Assembly (NCBI GenBank): GCA_036346205.1
Contig: JARFJB010000390.1
Span: 740,501 to 804,500, forward strand
Direction of reading: 5' to 3'
Length of the DNA: 64,000 bases
DNA from: Vesta saturnalis
Taxonomy: Eukaryota > Arthropoda > Insecta > Coleoptera > Lampyridae
Under the pieces are notes generated by a model. The model had not been told where the DNA came from, did no database searches, and saw only the letters and a list, made by a program, of their open reading frames with translations. The position numbers and the translations under genes are program-made. Shown here one piece after another: positions 1 through 11,399 of the stretch. Position 1 is the stretch's first letter; every line of letters starts with the position of its first letter.

Positions 1-874
1 ATAATATATTTTTCTTATAATGTTTGAATGCAGCATATACCGAATTATTTACATAGCATATTGATTACGGCGGGTTAGAATGACAGAATACGCATTGACT
101 GTAGAGTAAATGAGCAAACAAACATTTATTTAAAACTAAGTAGCAAGGTTGCACCGTGAAAATTTAAAATTTAAACGTCAAATATGATTGTTTGCGATAG
201 TTATGATGACTTAGAAATTTTTAACTGCCATTATCACAGTAAAAGTTTTAAATGATGTGGTTTAAAATATTGTAACTTTAATTTTTTTGAAGTTGGCAAA
301 ATATCACGGTGTTGCTAAATTTTGTCATACAAACTTGCTGTCAATTTCAAAACAAATAATAAACAAGGACAGGGCACAGTGGATATGGCAGCATTGTAAC
401 AAATTGGTATCTGACGTCATATAATAACCTTTTTTTAGAAAGTTTTAACTTAGAAATTTTAGCTCTCGGTTTATTTCAACGTTTTTCTTATAGAATACAG
501 TACGAAATGGTCTAATTATGTATATAATATTTATTTACTTACCAGTACTACATAATTTAGCTAAATTTAGCATTTTACGCGTTCGGTTGTTCATATTATA
601 CACCCACTTGAAAACAAATTGGCGTAAACTAAGTGCAGTTAAACATATAATACGCAACAGGATGCATGGGTTTCAGGTTTCGACAAGAATAACGCGGACT
701 GCTGCGCGGACCGTCAGACTGTGTCCGGAAAATATGTCCACATAGGAATGGGCACAAAAAGCAAAAGTATGATCATAAATTGGTTTTAGTACATGTAGAA
801 AGGAAGTTATTTGAGACCGCAAAAGAATAGAAAAAAAAAACATTTCAACCCAACGGGAATTTTCTTATTAAACA
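1..874. other. No recognised feature (AT-rich)
   Basis: AT-rich sequence with only short, low-information reading frames. I see no domain, terminal repeat or RNA structure that I can support. It borders the old PLE fragment that begins near 875. Confidence 0.5.
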
Positions 875-1196
875 TGCAGATCCGTCAACGTGTTAATTAG
901 AATTTTTTTAATTCTATCTGTAACATTAGTTTAGTTATAAAAGGAAAAAGCAATACCAGTATTAAGAACTGGTTTTTTCTTTATAGTTATGTCTAGCAGG
1001 TGTAATAACATTATTAATATCAGTAATTGAATATCCATTAGCTTGAAAGGATTTTGTTGCATATTTAAATTTATCTTTCAAAAATTCTGGCTCACAAATT
1101 TGTTTTCCTCGATCCACTAAAGATTTATTTACACCGTGGGTGGTGGATTGATAACTTACGAAGGCATCTATCAGTGTATGTCGGATTTCTGTAAAC
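875..1196 (-). pseudogene. Old Penelope-like element fragment, RT C-terminal side (left piece)
   Basis: The minus strand encodes, in broken frames, the segment between the RT domain and the endonuclease of the nearby PLEs. It has a match to the RKPTHTDRYLHKLS stretch and to the region with a paired serine/threonine-proline motif, but is clearly diverged from the young copies, with many stops. It is collinear with the minus-strand fragment at 9238-10232. Together these are the two halves of one older PLE that was split by the 8 kb insertion between them. No function is expected. Confidence 0.75.
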
Positions 1197-1209
1197 CTTA
1201 AAAAATATT
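1197..1209. repeat. Target-site duplication, left copy
   Basis: CTTA followed by AAAAATATT at 1197-1209 matches CTTAAAAATATT at 9226-9237, differing by one A in the homopolymer. The two copies bracket the young PLE composite exactly where the older PLE sequence is interrupted, as expected for a target-site duplication made on insertion. Confidence 0.65.
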
Positions 1210-1266
1210 AAAATACTTATCTTTTTGGGATTTTTAATGGTGTACTTTAAATTATACAATCTAAAC

Positions 1267-1298
1267 GTTTCGATAACACTTACAGTTATCTTCGTCAG
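1267..1298 (-). ncRNA. Hammerhead-ribozyme-like core in PLE terminal repeat (copy 1)
   Basis: On the minus strand a CTGACGA box is followed by A, a 6 bp stem II (GATAAC/GTTATC, loop TGTAAGT) and a GAAAC box. Hammerhead ribozymes are established components of PLE pseudo-LTRs. There is one extra A between the first box and stem II compared with the consensus, and I could not fix stems I and III or the cleavage site. The motif call is solid; self-cleavage is not shown. Confidence 0.6.
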
Positions 1299-1826
1299 TA
1301 GTAATGTTAGTTAAAAATTGTTAAAGATGTAGTAAACAATTTTGTCAAATTTGAAAAATTCAAACATAAACATAAGCCTGCTATTAATATAACAGTTTGA
1401 GAAACGTATAAGCCAACTATAAAATTGTAGTAAAGAATAACTAGGTCATTAAAATTAAATATGTTAAACTGCCTCAAAGATGACAAACCAGAACACTCTC
1501 TACGACGAAAGCTAACAATGAAATTTGCCAGCCAAAAACACATTTAACAAAATTTAATCGAGTTATGATGTAAGTGTAAAGTTGTGAAAAACTTCAATTT
1601 TAAAATGATAGAAGCATTCACAAATCCAAACATTACATCAAAAATAACCCAGTTAAATCTAACAAAGAGATATCTTTATCAATAATTGGAAGTGTTATTA
1701 ACAATGAAAAGCACAATGCAGAACGTTCTTTGTAATTTTTAATTTCAATTTAATTTCAACTACTTATGTTAAATTATAGTGCTGTGGAAATTTAACATAT
1801 AATTGGTAAAGCATTTGCTTCAAGGT

Positions 1827-4160
1827 CTAGGAAAAACACAGCAAAAACCTAGACATACCAAAAGTTGAAAACAAATTAAAATCAAGGCGTATCATTATGC
1901 TCTTTTTAATTATAAGATGCCAAAACCTATTTAAACGGAGATTTTCTTCTTGTCTATTAAAATTATTCGGTGTTTATATATTTCAATAGCTTCACGTTGC
2001 AAACGAACATAATAATGGTTTGTCTTGACAATATTTTCATATTGTCAAATTGAATGTCATGATTTAAATTATTCAGGGCATGGTCAGCCACAGCAGACCT
2101 CTCTGGTTGACCCAATCTACAAAATCTCATATGTTCTTTGCGTCTTGTATCAAAGCTACGTTTTGTGGTCCCGATGTATACTTTTCCACATGAACAAGAT
2201 AACTTATACACTCCGGAAGATGATAAAGGGTTTGACACATCTTTAGGTGATCTTAAATGTTCTTTAATTTTTCTTGTAGGTTTAAAAATAGTCCTAATGC
2301 CATGTTTGATTAGGATTTTTCAATTCTATTTGTAACATTAGCTATAAAAGGAAGAAAAGCAGTACCAACATTAAGAACTGGTTTTTCTTTAAGGTTACGC
2401 CTAGAAGGTGTAATAACATTATTAATATCTGTAAGTGAATATCCATTATCTTGTAAGGATTTTCTTAAATATTTATATTCATCATTCAAAATTCAGGGTC
2501 ACAAATTCGTTTTGCTCGATCTACTAAAGATTTAATTACACTAATTTTTGACGTGGATGGTGGTTGGATAATTTATGAAGGTATCTATCATGTGTGTCGG
2601 CTTTCTGTAAACCTTAAAAGATAGTGAATTATTATTTTAGATATTAATATGTCAAGAAATGGTAAACTTCCATTAGTTCTTTTTCCATGGTAAACTGAAT
2701 ACTAGGATGTATACCATTTATAAAACCAAAAACTCATGCAGTGCTTCTTCTCCATGTCTCCAAATAACAAATGTGTCATCTACATATCTATACCAAACTG
2801 AAGGTTTTTAGGTGTATTTTGTAACGTTAATGTTTCAAATTTTTATATAAAATTAGCTATAACAGGACTAAGGGACTACCCATTGCTACACCTTCAATCT
2901 GTTCATAAAATTTAATTTCCACTGAAAATAAGTTGTAGTAAGACAGTGCTGAAAAGAATGGTTATGTCCTTTGGAAAAAGATGATCTATGTATTCAATAG
3001 TTTCTTTTAGAGGTACTTTTGTAAAAAGTGAAATAACATCAAAACTAACCATTATATCACCCTCTTCAATTTTGAAACTATGCATTTTTCAACAAAGTCC
3101 AGAATTTTTAATGTAATGGGGTTTTTCCTATATGAGGTTGTAATAACAATGTAAGATGTTTTGCAAGGTGATATGTAGGAGAACCAATTGCACTAACAAT
3201 AGGCCTTAAAGGAATATTAGGTTTATGAATTTTTGGTAAACCATATAGTTTTGGTGAAATAGCTTCAGAGTTAGATAGTTTCTTCTTTATTTCTTCAGGA
3301 ATAGATGATAATTTAATCAGCTCTTTAGTTTTAAAGAAACTTTTTGTTGGATCTTTCGGTATTTCATGATAAGTTTCTGGTCCCAACAATTGTTCTATCT
3401 TAGTGTTATAATCGTTCATATTTAATATAACAGTTGCATTACCTTTATCTGATTTTAATATTATAACATTTTCATTGCGTTTAAGATCAAGTAAAGCATG
3501 TCGTTGACGAAAGGATAAGTTGCTCTTTGGAGGTTTTGTTTTACGTAATATGTTAACGGTGTTATATCTAACTTCATTAGCAGCATCAAAAGGTAATAAT
3601 CTAATGGAGTTTTCGATGTTGAAATTATATCTTCAAAAGGTATTACTCTTGGTGTTATCGCAAAATTTCCTCCTTTAGAAAGCGCTTCAATAGCATAATC
3701 TGAAACAACATTATCAGAAAGGTTTATAACTGTTTTCTACAATCAATAGATGGTCTATTATTTTGTTGTTTGTATAATTTATTAAATTTTTCTTTTGACG
3801 TTGACATGAGATGTCAAAATTTATTTCCATAGATTTAAACGTTATAGAATCAATTTTATCCCAATCTTCTTTATTCAAAATAGATGAAATTTCTAAATGT
3901 AAATATAAAAGATTTTTATCGGTGTTATCCAGTAACTTCCTAGTAATATGTATTTGATTACGTAGAAGAGCATTTTCAGTTCTTCTGTAAATATTATTCG
4001 CTTGCTTGTTATTAAAATTTCTTTTAATATAGATAAACTTTGGGATAATCTTTTGGTCTCGGCATCGTAATAAAAAGTGAGTGACGATAATAATTGTGCT
4101 TTACGTTTCCTTAATTTTTCAAATTGTCTGATAAAACGATAAGTTTCCTCCCATAAAGGA
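1827..4160 (-). pseudogene. PLE reverse transcriptase / GIY-YIG endonuclease, left full-length body
   Basis: Read on the minus strand. N-terminal basic region (about 4160-3480), then the RT with GNATVILN, YGLPKIHKPN and PLRPIVSA motifs (3420-3110), motif A F-D-V-x-S-L-F, GVAMG, and the catalytic Y-x-D-D-T-F box near 2760-2794. Next comes a linker, then the GIY-YIG endonuclease (GVY...VYIG, with R in FDTRRKEH) at about 2238-1990, ending at a TAG at 1827-1829. The RT copies the element RNA and the endonuclease nicks the target. The frame is broken several times, often by one base in homopolymers. The counterpart on the other arm is 6250-8571. Confidence 0.8.
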
Positions 4161-4260
4161 CTGAAATATGAAAATGTAAACTTTCACCATTAACACTCAT
4201 AATAAAATACTTATCTTTTTGGGATTTTTAATGGTGTACTTTAAATTATACAATCTAAAC

Positions 4261-4292
4261 GTTTCGATAACACTTACAGTTATCTTCGTCAG
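4261..4292 (-). ncRNA. Hammerhead-ribozyme-like core in PLE pseudo-LTR (copy 2)
   Basis: Same minus-strand CTGACGA / GATAAC...GTTATC / GAAAC arrangement as at 1267-1298. It lies in the 3' region of the 5'-truncated inner copy, immediately upstream of the left full body. Two such motifs therefore bracket the left body, as expected for tandem pseudo-LTRs. Confidence 0.6.
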
Positions 4293-4821
4293 TAGTAATG
4301 TTAGTTAAAAATTGTTAAAGATGTAGTAAACAATTTTGTCAAATTTGAAAAATTCAAACATAAACATAAGCCTGCTATTAATATAACAGTTTGAGAAACG
4401 TATAAGCCAACTATAAAATTGTAGTAAAGAATAACTAGGTCATTAAAATTAAATATTGTTAAACTGCCTCAAAGATGACAAACCAGAACACTCTCTACGA
4501 CGAAAGCTAACAATGAAATTTGCCAGCCAAAAACACATTTAACAAAATTTAATCGAGTTATGATGTAAGTGTAAAGTTGTGAAAAACTTCAATTTTAAAA
4601 TGATAGAAGCATTCACAAATCCAAACATTACATCAAAAATAACCCAGTTAAATCTAACAAAGAGATATCTTTATCAATAATTGGAAGTGTTATTAACAAT
4701 GAAAAGCACAATGCAGAACGTTCTTTGTAATTTTTAATTTCAATTTAATTTCAACTACTTATGTTAAATTATAGTGCTGTGGAAATTTAACATATAATTG
4801 GTAAAGCATTTGCTTCAAGGT

Positions 4822-5127
4822 CTAGGAAAAACACAGCAAAAACCTAGACATACCAAAAGTGAAAACAAATTAAAATCAAGGCGTATCATTATGCTCTTTT
4901 TAATTATAAGATGCCAAAACCTATTTAAACGGAGATTTTCTTCTTGTCTATTAAAATTATTCGGGTGTTTATATATTTCAATAGCTTCACGTTGCAAACG
5001 AACATAATAATGGGTTTGTCTTGACAATATTTTCATATTGTCAAATTGAATGTCATGATTTAAATTATTCAGGGCATGGTCAGCCACAGCAGACCTCTCT
5101 GGTTGACCAATCTACAAAATCTCATAA
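4822..5127 (-). pseudogene. PLE endonuclease C-terminal fragment (left pseudo-LTR)
   Basis: The minus-strand frame encodes the end of the GIY-YIG endonuclease (MADHALNNLNHD, then the conserved N-x-x-R-x-E-E-N-L-R-L-N-R-F tail). The upstream GVY/YIG half is missing because the copy is truncated at the palindrome junction near 5127. One frame runs from 5087 to 4815. Confidence 0.8.
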
Positions 5128-5604
5128 TCAAACATGGCATTAGGACTATTTTAAACCTACAAGAAAAATTAAAGAACATTTAAGATCACCTAAAGATGTG
5201 TCAAACCCTTTATCATCTTCCGGAGTGTATAAGTTATCTTGTTCATGTGGAAAAGTATACATCGGACCACAAAACGTAGCTTTGATACAAGACGCAAAGA
5301 ACATATGAGATTTTGTAGATTGGGTCAACCAGAGAGGTCTGCTGTGGCTGACCATGCCCTGAATAATTTAAATCATGACATTCAATTTGACAATATGAAA
5401 ATATTGTCAAGACAAACCCATTATTATGTTCGTTTGCAACGTGAAGCTATTGAAATATATAAACAGAATAATTTTAATAGACAAGAAGAAAATCTCCGTT
5501 TAAATAGGTTTTGGCATCTTATAATTAAAAAGAGCATAATGATACGCCTTGATTTTAATTTGTTTTCAGCTTTTGGTATGTCTAGGTTTTTGCTGTGTTT
5601 TTAG
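5128..5604 (+). pseudogene. PLE endonuclease fragment (right pseudo-LTR)
   Basis: The plus strand encodes the GIY-YIG domain (S-G-V-Y ... V-Y-I) from just upstream of the domain to the stop near 5604. It is a 5'-truncated copy in tandem with the body that follows. A single missing G near 5264 breaks the frame inside the YIG motif relative to the copy at 8160. The first 176 bp have no partner on the left arm and form the asymmetric loop of the palindrome. Confidence 0.8.
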
Positions 5605-6129
5605 ACCTTGAAGCAAATGCTTTACCAATTATATGTTAAATTTCCACAGCACTATAATTTAACATAAGTAGTTGAAATTAAATTGAAATTAAAATTACAA
5701 AGAACGTTCTGCATTGTGCTTTCATTGTTAATAACACTTCCAATTATTGATAAAGATATCTCTTTGTTAGATTTAACTGGTTATTTTTGATGTAATGTTT
5801 GGATTTGTGAATGCTTCTATCATTTTAAAATTGAAGTTTTTCACAACTTTACACTTACATCATAACTCGATTAAATTTTGTTAAATGTGTTTTTGGCTGG
5901 CAAATTTCATTGTTAGCTTTCGTCGTAAGGAGTGTTCTGGTTTGTCATCTTTGAGGCAGTTTAACATATTTAATTTTAATGACCTAGTTATTCTTTACTA
6001 CAATTTTATAGTTGGCTTATACGTTTCTCAAACTGTTATATTAATAGCAGGCTTATGTTTATGTTTGAATTTTTCAAATTTGACAAAATTGTTTACTACA
6101 TCTTTAACAATTTTTAACTAACATTACTA

Positions 6130-6161
6130 CTGACGAAGATAACTGTAAGTGTTATCGAAAC
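6130..6161 (+). ncRNA. Hammerhead-ribozyme-like core in PLE pseudo-LTR (copy 3)
   Basis: Plus-strand CTGACGA at 6130-6136, stem II GATAAC/GTTATC, and GAAAC at 6157-6161. The core is identical in sequence to the cores on the left arm and lies just upstream of the right full body. Confidence 0.6.
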
Positions 6162-6249
6162 GTTTAGATTGTATAATTTGTACACCATTAAAATCCCAAA
6201 AAGATAAGTATTTTATTATGAGTGTTAATGGTGAAAGTTTACATTTTCA

Positions 6250-8571
6250 TATTTCAGTCCTTTATGGGAGGAAACTTATCGTTTTATCAGACAATTTGAA
6301 AAATTAAGGAAACGTAAAGCACAATTATTATCGTCACTCACTTTTTATTACGATGGAGACCAAAAGATTATCCCAAAGTTTATCTATATTAAAAGAAATT
6401 TTAATAACAAGCAAGGAATAATATTTACAGAAGAACTGAAAATGCTCTTCTACGTAATCAAATACATATTACTAGGAAGTTACTGGATAACACCGATAAA
6501 AATCTTTTATATTTACATTTAGAAATTTCATCTATTTTGAATAAAGAAGATTGGGATAAAATTGATTCTATAACGTTTAAATCTATGGAAAAATTTTGAC
6601 ATCTCATGTCAACGTCAAAAAAAAATTTAATAAATTATACAAACAACAAAATAATAGACCATCTATTGATTGTAGAAAACAGTTATAAACCTTTCTGATA
6701 ATGTTGTTTCAGATTATGCTATTGAAGGCTTTTAAAGGAGGAAATTTGCGATAACACCAAGAGTAATACCTTTTGAAGATATAATTTCCAACATCGAAAA
6801 CTCCATTAGATTATTACCTTTGATGCTGCTAATGAAGTTAGATATAACACCGTTAACATATTACGTAAAACAAAACCTCCAAAGAGCAACTTATCCTTTC
6901 GTCAACGACATGCTTTACTTGATCTTAAACGCAATGAAAATGTTATAATATTAAAATCAGATAAAGGTAATGCAACTGTTATATTAAATATGAACGATTA
7001 TAACACTAAGATAGAACAATTGTTGGGACCAGAAACTTATCATGAAATACCGAAAGATCCAACAAAAAGTTTCTTTTAAAAACTAAAGAGCTGATTAAAT
7101 TATCATCTATTCCTGAAGAAATAAAGAAGAAACTATCTAACTCTGAAGCTATTTCACCAAAACTATATGGTTTACCAAAATTCATAAACCTAATATTCCT
7201 TTAAGGCCTATTGTTAGTGCAATTGGTTCTCCTACATATCACCTTGCAAAACATCTTACATTGTTATTACAACCTCATATAGGTAAAACACCCCATTATA
7301 TTAAAAATTCTGCCGATTTTGTTGAAACAATGCATAGTTTTAAAATTGATATATGGTCAGTTTTGACGTTGTTTCACTTTTCAGAAAAATCCCTCTAAAA
7401 GAAACTATTGAATACATTGATCATCTTTTTTCAAAGGATATAACCATTCTTTTTCAGCACTGTCTTACTACAAATTATTTTAAGTGGAACAATAAATTTT
7501 ATGAACATATTGATGGTGTAGCAATGTCGTCCTGTTATAGCTAATTTTTACATGGAAAGATTTGAAACATTACCGTTACAAAATACACCTTCAGTTTGGT
7601 ATAGATATATAGATGACACATTTGTTATTTGGAGACACGGAGAAGAGGCATTGCATGTGCTTTTAGTTTTACAAATGGTATACACATCCTAGCATTCAGT
7701 TTACCATGGAAATAGAAACTAATGGAAGTTTACCATTTCTTGACATATTAATATCTAAAAATAATAATTCACTATCTTTTAAGGTTTACAGAAAGCCGAC
7801 ACACACTGATAGATACCTTCATAAATTATCCAACCACCATCCACGTCAAAAATTAGTGTAATTAAATCTTTAGTAGATCGAGCAAAACGAATTTGTGACC
7901 CTGAATTTTTGAATGATGAATATAAATATTTAAGAAAATCCTTACAAGATAATGGATATTCACTTACAGATATTAATAATGTTATTACACCTTCTAGGCG
8001 TAACCTTAAAGAAAAACCAGTTCTTAATGTTGGTACTGCTTTTCTTCCTTTTATAGCTAATGTTACAAATAGAATTGAAAAATCCTAATCAAACATGGCA
8101 TTAGGACTATTTTTAAACCTACAAGAAAAATTAAAGAACATTTAAGATCACCTAAAGATGTGTCAAACCCTTTATCATCTTCCGGAGTGTATAAGTTATC
8201 TTGTTCATGTGGAAAAGTATACATCGGGACCACAAAACGTAGCTTTGATACAAGACGCAAAGAACATATGAGATTTTGTAGATTGGGTCAACCAGAGAGG
8301 TCTGCTGTGGCTGACCATGCCCTGAATAATTTAAATCATGACATTCAATTTGACAATATGAAAATATTGTCAAGACAAACCATTATTATGTTCGTTTGCA
8401 ACGTGAAGCTATTGAAATATATAAACACCGAATAATTTTAATAGACAAGAAGAAAATCTCCGTTTAAATAGGTTTTGGCATCTTATAATTAAAAAGAGCA
8501 TAATGATACGCCTTGATTTTAATTTGTTTTCAACTTTTGGTATGTCTAGGTTTTTGCTGTGTTTTTCCTAG
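6250..8571 (+). pseudogene. PLE reverse transcriptase / GIY-YIG endonuclease, right full-length body
   Basis: Same domain order as the left body but on plus. N-terminal region from about 6250, preceded by a good splice-acceptor-like ATATTTCAG near 6245. RT motifs run from about 6960: GNATVILN, YGLPK, PLRPIVSA, motif A F-D-V-V-S-L-F at 7356-7376, and Y-I-D-D-T-F at 7603-7620. The endonuclease lies at 8160-8440 with intact GVY...VYIG, and the stop TAG is at 8569-8571. Frame breaks include a roughly 10 base loss near 7528 in the GVAMG box and several one-base losses. It looks inactive as written, but see the note on homopolymer indels. An upstream start cannot be chosen with confidence. Confidence 0.8.
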
Positions 8572-9099
8572 ACCTTGAAGCAAATGCTTTACCAATTATA
8601 TGTTAAATTTCCACAGCACTATAATTTAACATAAGTAGTTGAAATTAAATTGAAATTAAAAATTACAAAGAACGTTCTGCATTGTGCTTTTCATTGTTAA
8701 TAACACTTCCAATTATTGATAAAGATATCTCTTTGTTAGATTTAACTGGGTTATTTTTGATGTAATGTTTGGATTTGTGAATGCTTCTATCATTTTAAAA
8801 TTGAAGTTTTTCACAACTTTACACTTACATCATAACTCGATTAAATTTTGTTAAATGTGTTTTTGGCTGGCAAATTTCATTGTTAGCTTTCGTCGTAGAG
8901 AGTGTTCTGGTTTGTCATCTTTGAGGCAGTTTAACAATATTTAATTTTAATGACCTAGTTATTCTTTACTACAATTTTATAGTTGGCTTATACGTTTCTC
9001 AAACTGTTATATTAATAGCAGGCTTATGTTTATGTTTGAATTTTCAAATTTGACAAAATTGTTTACTACATCTTTAACAATTTTTAACTAACATTACTA

Positions 9100-9131
9100 C
9101 TGACGAAGATAACTGTAAGTGTTATCGAAAC
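9100..9131 (+). ncRNA. Hammerhead-ribozyme-like core in PLE terminal repeat (copy 4)
   Basis: Plus-strand CTGACGA at 9100-9106 through GAAAC at 9127-9131 with the same stem II. It lies about 95 bp before the right end of the composite and mirrors copy 1 at 1267-1298. Confidence 0.6.
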
Positions 9132-9225
9132 GTTTAGATTGTATAATTTAAAGTACACCATTAAAAATCCCAAAAAGATAAGTATTTTATTATGAGTGTT
9201 AATGGTGAAAGTTTACATTTTCATT

Positions 9226-9237
9226 CTTAAAAATATT
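9226..9237. repeat. Target-site duplication, right copy
   Basis: CTTAAAAATATT, the partner of 1197-1209. Old PLE sequence resumes immediately to the right. Confidence 0.65.
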
Positions 9238-10232
9238 GACTTATTAGTTTTAGATATTAATATGTCAAGATATCATAAACTTCCATTAGTTTCTTTTTCC
9301 ATGGTAAACTGGATGCTAGTTAACAAAATTAAAAATTCATGCAGTGCTTCTTATTCATGCCTCCAACTAACAAATGTGTCTTCTATATATGTATATCAAA
9401 CTGAAGGTTCTTTAGGTATTTTGTAACGCTAGTGTTTCAAATTTTTCCTTGTAACGATTAGCTATAACAGGACTAAGAGGACTACCCATTGCTACACCAT
9501 CAACCTGTTCATAGTTTTATGCTGAAAATTAGTCGTAGTAAGCCAGTGCTGAAAAAGAATGGTTATATTCTTTAAAAAAATATGATCAATATATTCAATA
9601 GTTTCTTTTGGAGGGACTTTTGTAAAAAGTGAAACAACGTCATAAATGACCATATCACCTTCTTCAAGTGTGATGTTTTGCAAGATTATATGTAGGACAA
9701 CCAGTTGCACGAACAATCGGCCGTAAAGGAACATTAGGTTTGTGGATTTTTGGTAAACCATATAGTTTTGGTGGAAGAGATTCAGAATTAGTTAGTTCCA
9801 TTTTTATTTCTTTAGGAATAGATGATAATTTAATAAGTTCTTTAGTTATTAAACCAAACTTTATTGTAAGATCTTTTGGTAGGTCAGGATAAGTCTGCGC
9901 TTCCAGCAGTTGTTATAGTTTACTGTTATAGTCGTTCATATTTAATATACGAGTTGCATTACCTTTATCTGATTTTAATAATATTACATTTTCATTACGT
10001 TTAAGATCAAATAAAGCACAGCGTTGACGAAAGGATAAGTTGCTGTTTGGAGGTTTTGCTTTACGTAATATGTTAACACTTTTAAATCGTACTTCATTCG
10101 CAGCAACAAAAGATAACGATTTAATAGAGTTTTCGATATTGAAAATTATATCTTCAAAAGGTGTTATTCTTGGTGTTATCGCAAAATTTCGGACCCTAGT
10201 AAGCGCTTCAATAGCATCATCTGAAAAAATAT
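9238..10232 (-). pseudogene. Old Penelope-like element, RT region (right piece, minus strand)
   Basis: Minus-strand RT of a diverged PLE. N-terminal ITPFEDIIFNIENS and NLSFRQRCALFDLKRNENV-type stretches lie near 10200-9970, then the GNAT box, motif A as Y-D-V-V-S-L-F, and the GVAMGSPL box near 9490. Frames are broken (the longest runs 9761-9492). It continues leftward into 875-1196 across the inserted young PLE. At about 10232 it abuts an inverted copy of the same region. Confidence 0.75.
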
Positions 10233-11086
10233 GATCGAGAACTCTATTAAATCGGTACCTTTTAATGCTGCGAATGAAGTTAAATTTAAAACTGTTAAAA
10301 TATTATGTAAAGCAATACCTCGACAGAGCAACTTATCCTTTTGTCAACGCCGTGCTTTATTTGATCTCAAATGTAATGAAAATACCACTGACTTATGGTG
10401 AACTACCAAAAGATCCTACCAAAAAGTTCCTTTTAAAAACTAAAGACCTTATTAAATTAACATCTATTCCAAAAGAAATAAACAGAAACTAACTAACGTT
10501 GAAGCCCTTTAAGGCTTATTGTTAGTGCAATTGGTTCTCTTATATATAACCTTGCAAAGCATATTACATTTCTATTACAAACTCATGTAGGTAAAACACC
10601 CCATTACATTAAAAATTCTGCAGACTTTATTGAACAAATACATAATTTCAAAATTGAAGAATTCCTTAGTTTTGATGTTTCACTTTTTACGAAAGTCCCT
10701 CTAAAAGAAACTATTGAACAGACTGATCATATTTTTCCAAAGGATATAATCATTCTTTTTCAGTAGTCTTACTAGGACTTATTTTCAATGGAATAAGCAA
10801 TTCTATAAACAGTTTGATGGTGTAGCAATAGGTAGTCCTCTTACTTCTGCTAATTGTTACATGGAAAAATTTGAAACATTAGCGTTACAAAATAAACCTA
10901 AAAAATCTTTTGTTTGGTATAGATATGTAGATAACACATTTGTTACTTGGTGGCATGGAGAAGAAGCACTACATGAATTTCTAATTTTTATAAATAGTAA
11001 ACAGCCTAGCATCCAGTTTACCATGGAAAAAGAAACTAATGGAAGTTTACCATTTTTTGACATATTAGTATCTAAAGCTAATAATG
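10233..11086 (+). pseudogene. Old Penelope-like element, RT region (plus-strand copy)
   Basis: Plus-strand counterpart of 9238-10232, joined head to head. It encodes NLSFCQRRALFDL, KDPTKKF, PLKETIEQ and the catalytic box, which reads Y-V-D-N-T-F near 10920-10937: the second catalytic aspartate is replaced by asparagine, so this RT should be dead. The stretch 10861-11109 is open. Homology to PLE stops near 11086 and resumes at 14187, so about 3.1 kb is interposed. Confidence 0.75.
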
Positions 11087-11399
11087 TTACAAATCATACA
11101 ATATGCTAAAAGTAAATATGCTAACACATAGCTCACTGGTATTTTTATCTAAACTTACACTTAATTAAAATTTTAAGCTTAACTTAATATCCGCAAAATT
11201 GCGATAACAGAACTTAAAATTCGTTTTATATTTTCGGTATAAACTTCTACGTAACTTGCTCAATTAACAAAACAAAAAAATTAACTGGTTAACATGGTCT
11301 AGAAAACTTAAAAGAAAGAATCACTTTAATGGTTTGTTCAAATGCTAATCATAAGTTGAAACTGCTAGCTGTATAAAATAAGAACTGGACATTTAAAAA

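Larger units (their letters stand above)
1210..9225. mobile_element. Young Penelope-like retroelement composite (8 kb palindrome)
   Basis: Left arm about 1210-5127 (elements on minus) and right arm about 5304-9225 (elements on plus) are inverted copies, separated by about 176 bp (5128-5303) that is absent from the left inner end. Each arm consists of a 5'-truncated copy (endonuclease end plus 3' region) followed in tandem by a full body, the pseudo-LTR arrangement known for Penelope-like elements. The arms differ mainly by single-base and homopolymer indels. Short 12-13 bp duplications flank the composite and it interrupts an older PLE. PLEs move by target-primed reverse transcription using an RT related to telomerase plus a GIY-YIG endonuclease. 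Confidence 0.85.

Noticed and set aside
2025..2335. Plus-strand frames over the left PLE endonuclease
   Set aside because: They are antisense to the recognisable GIY-YIG domain on minus; the mirrored frames at 8063-8373 behave the same way.
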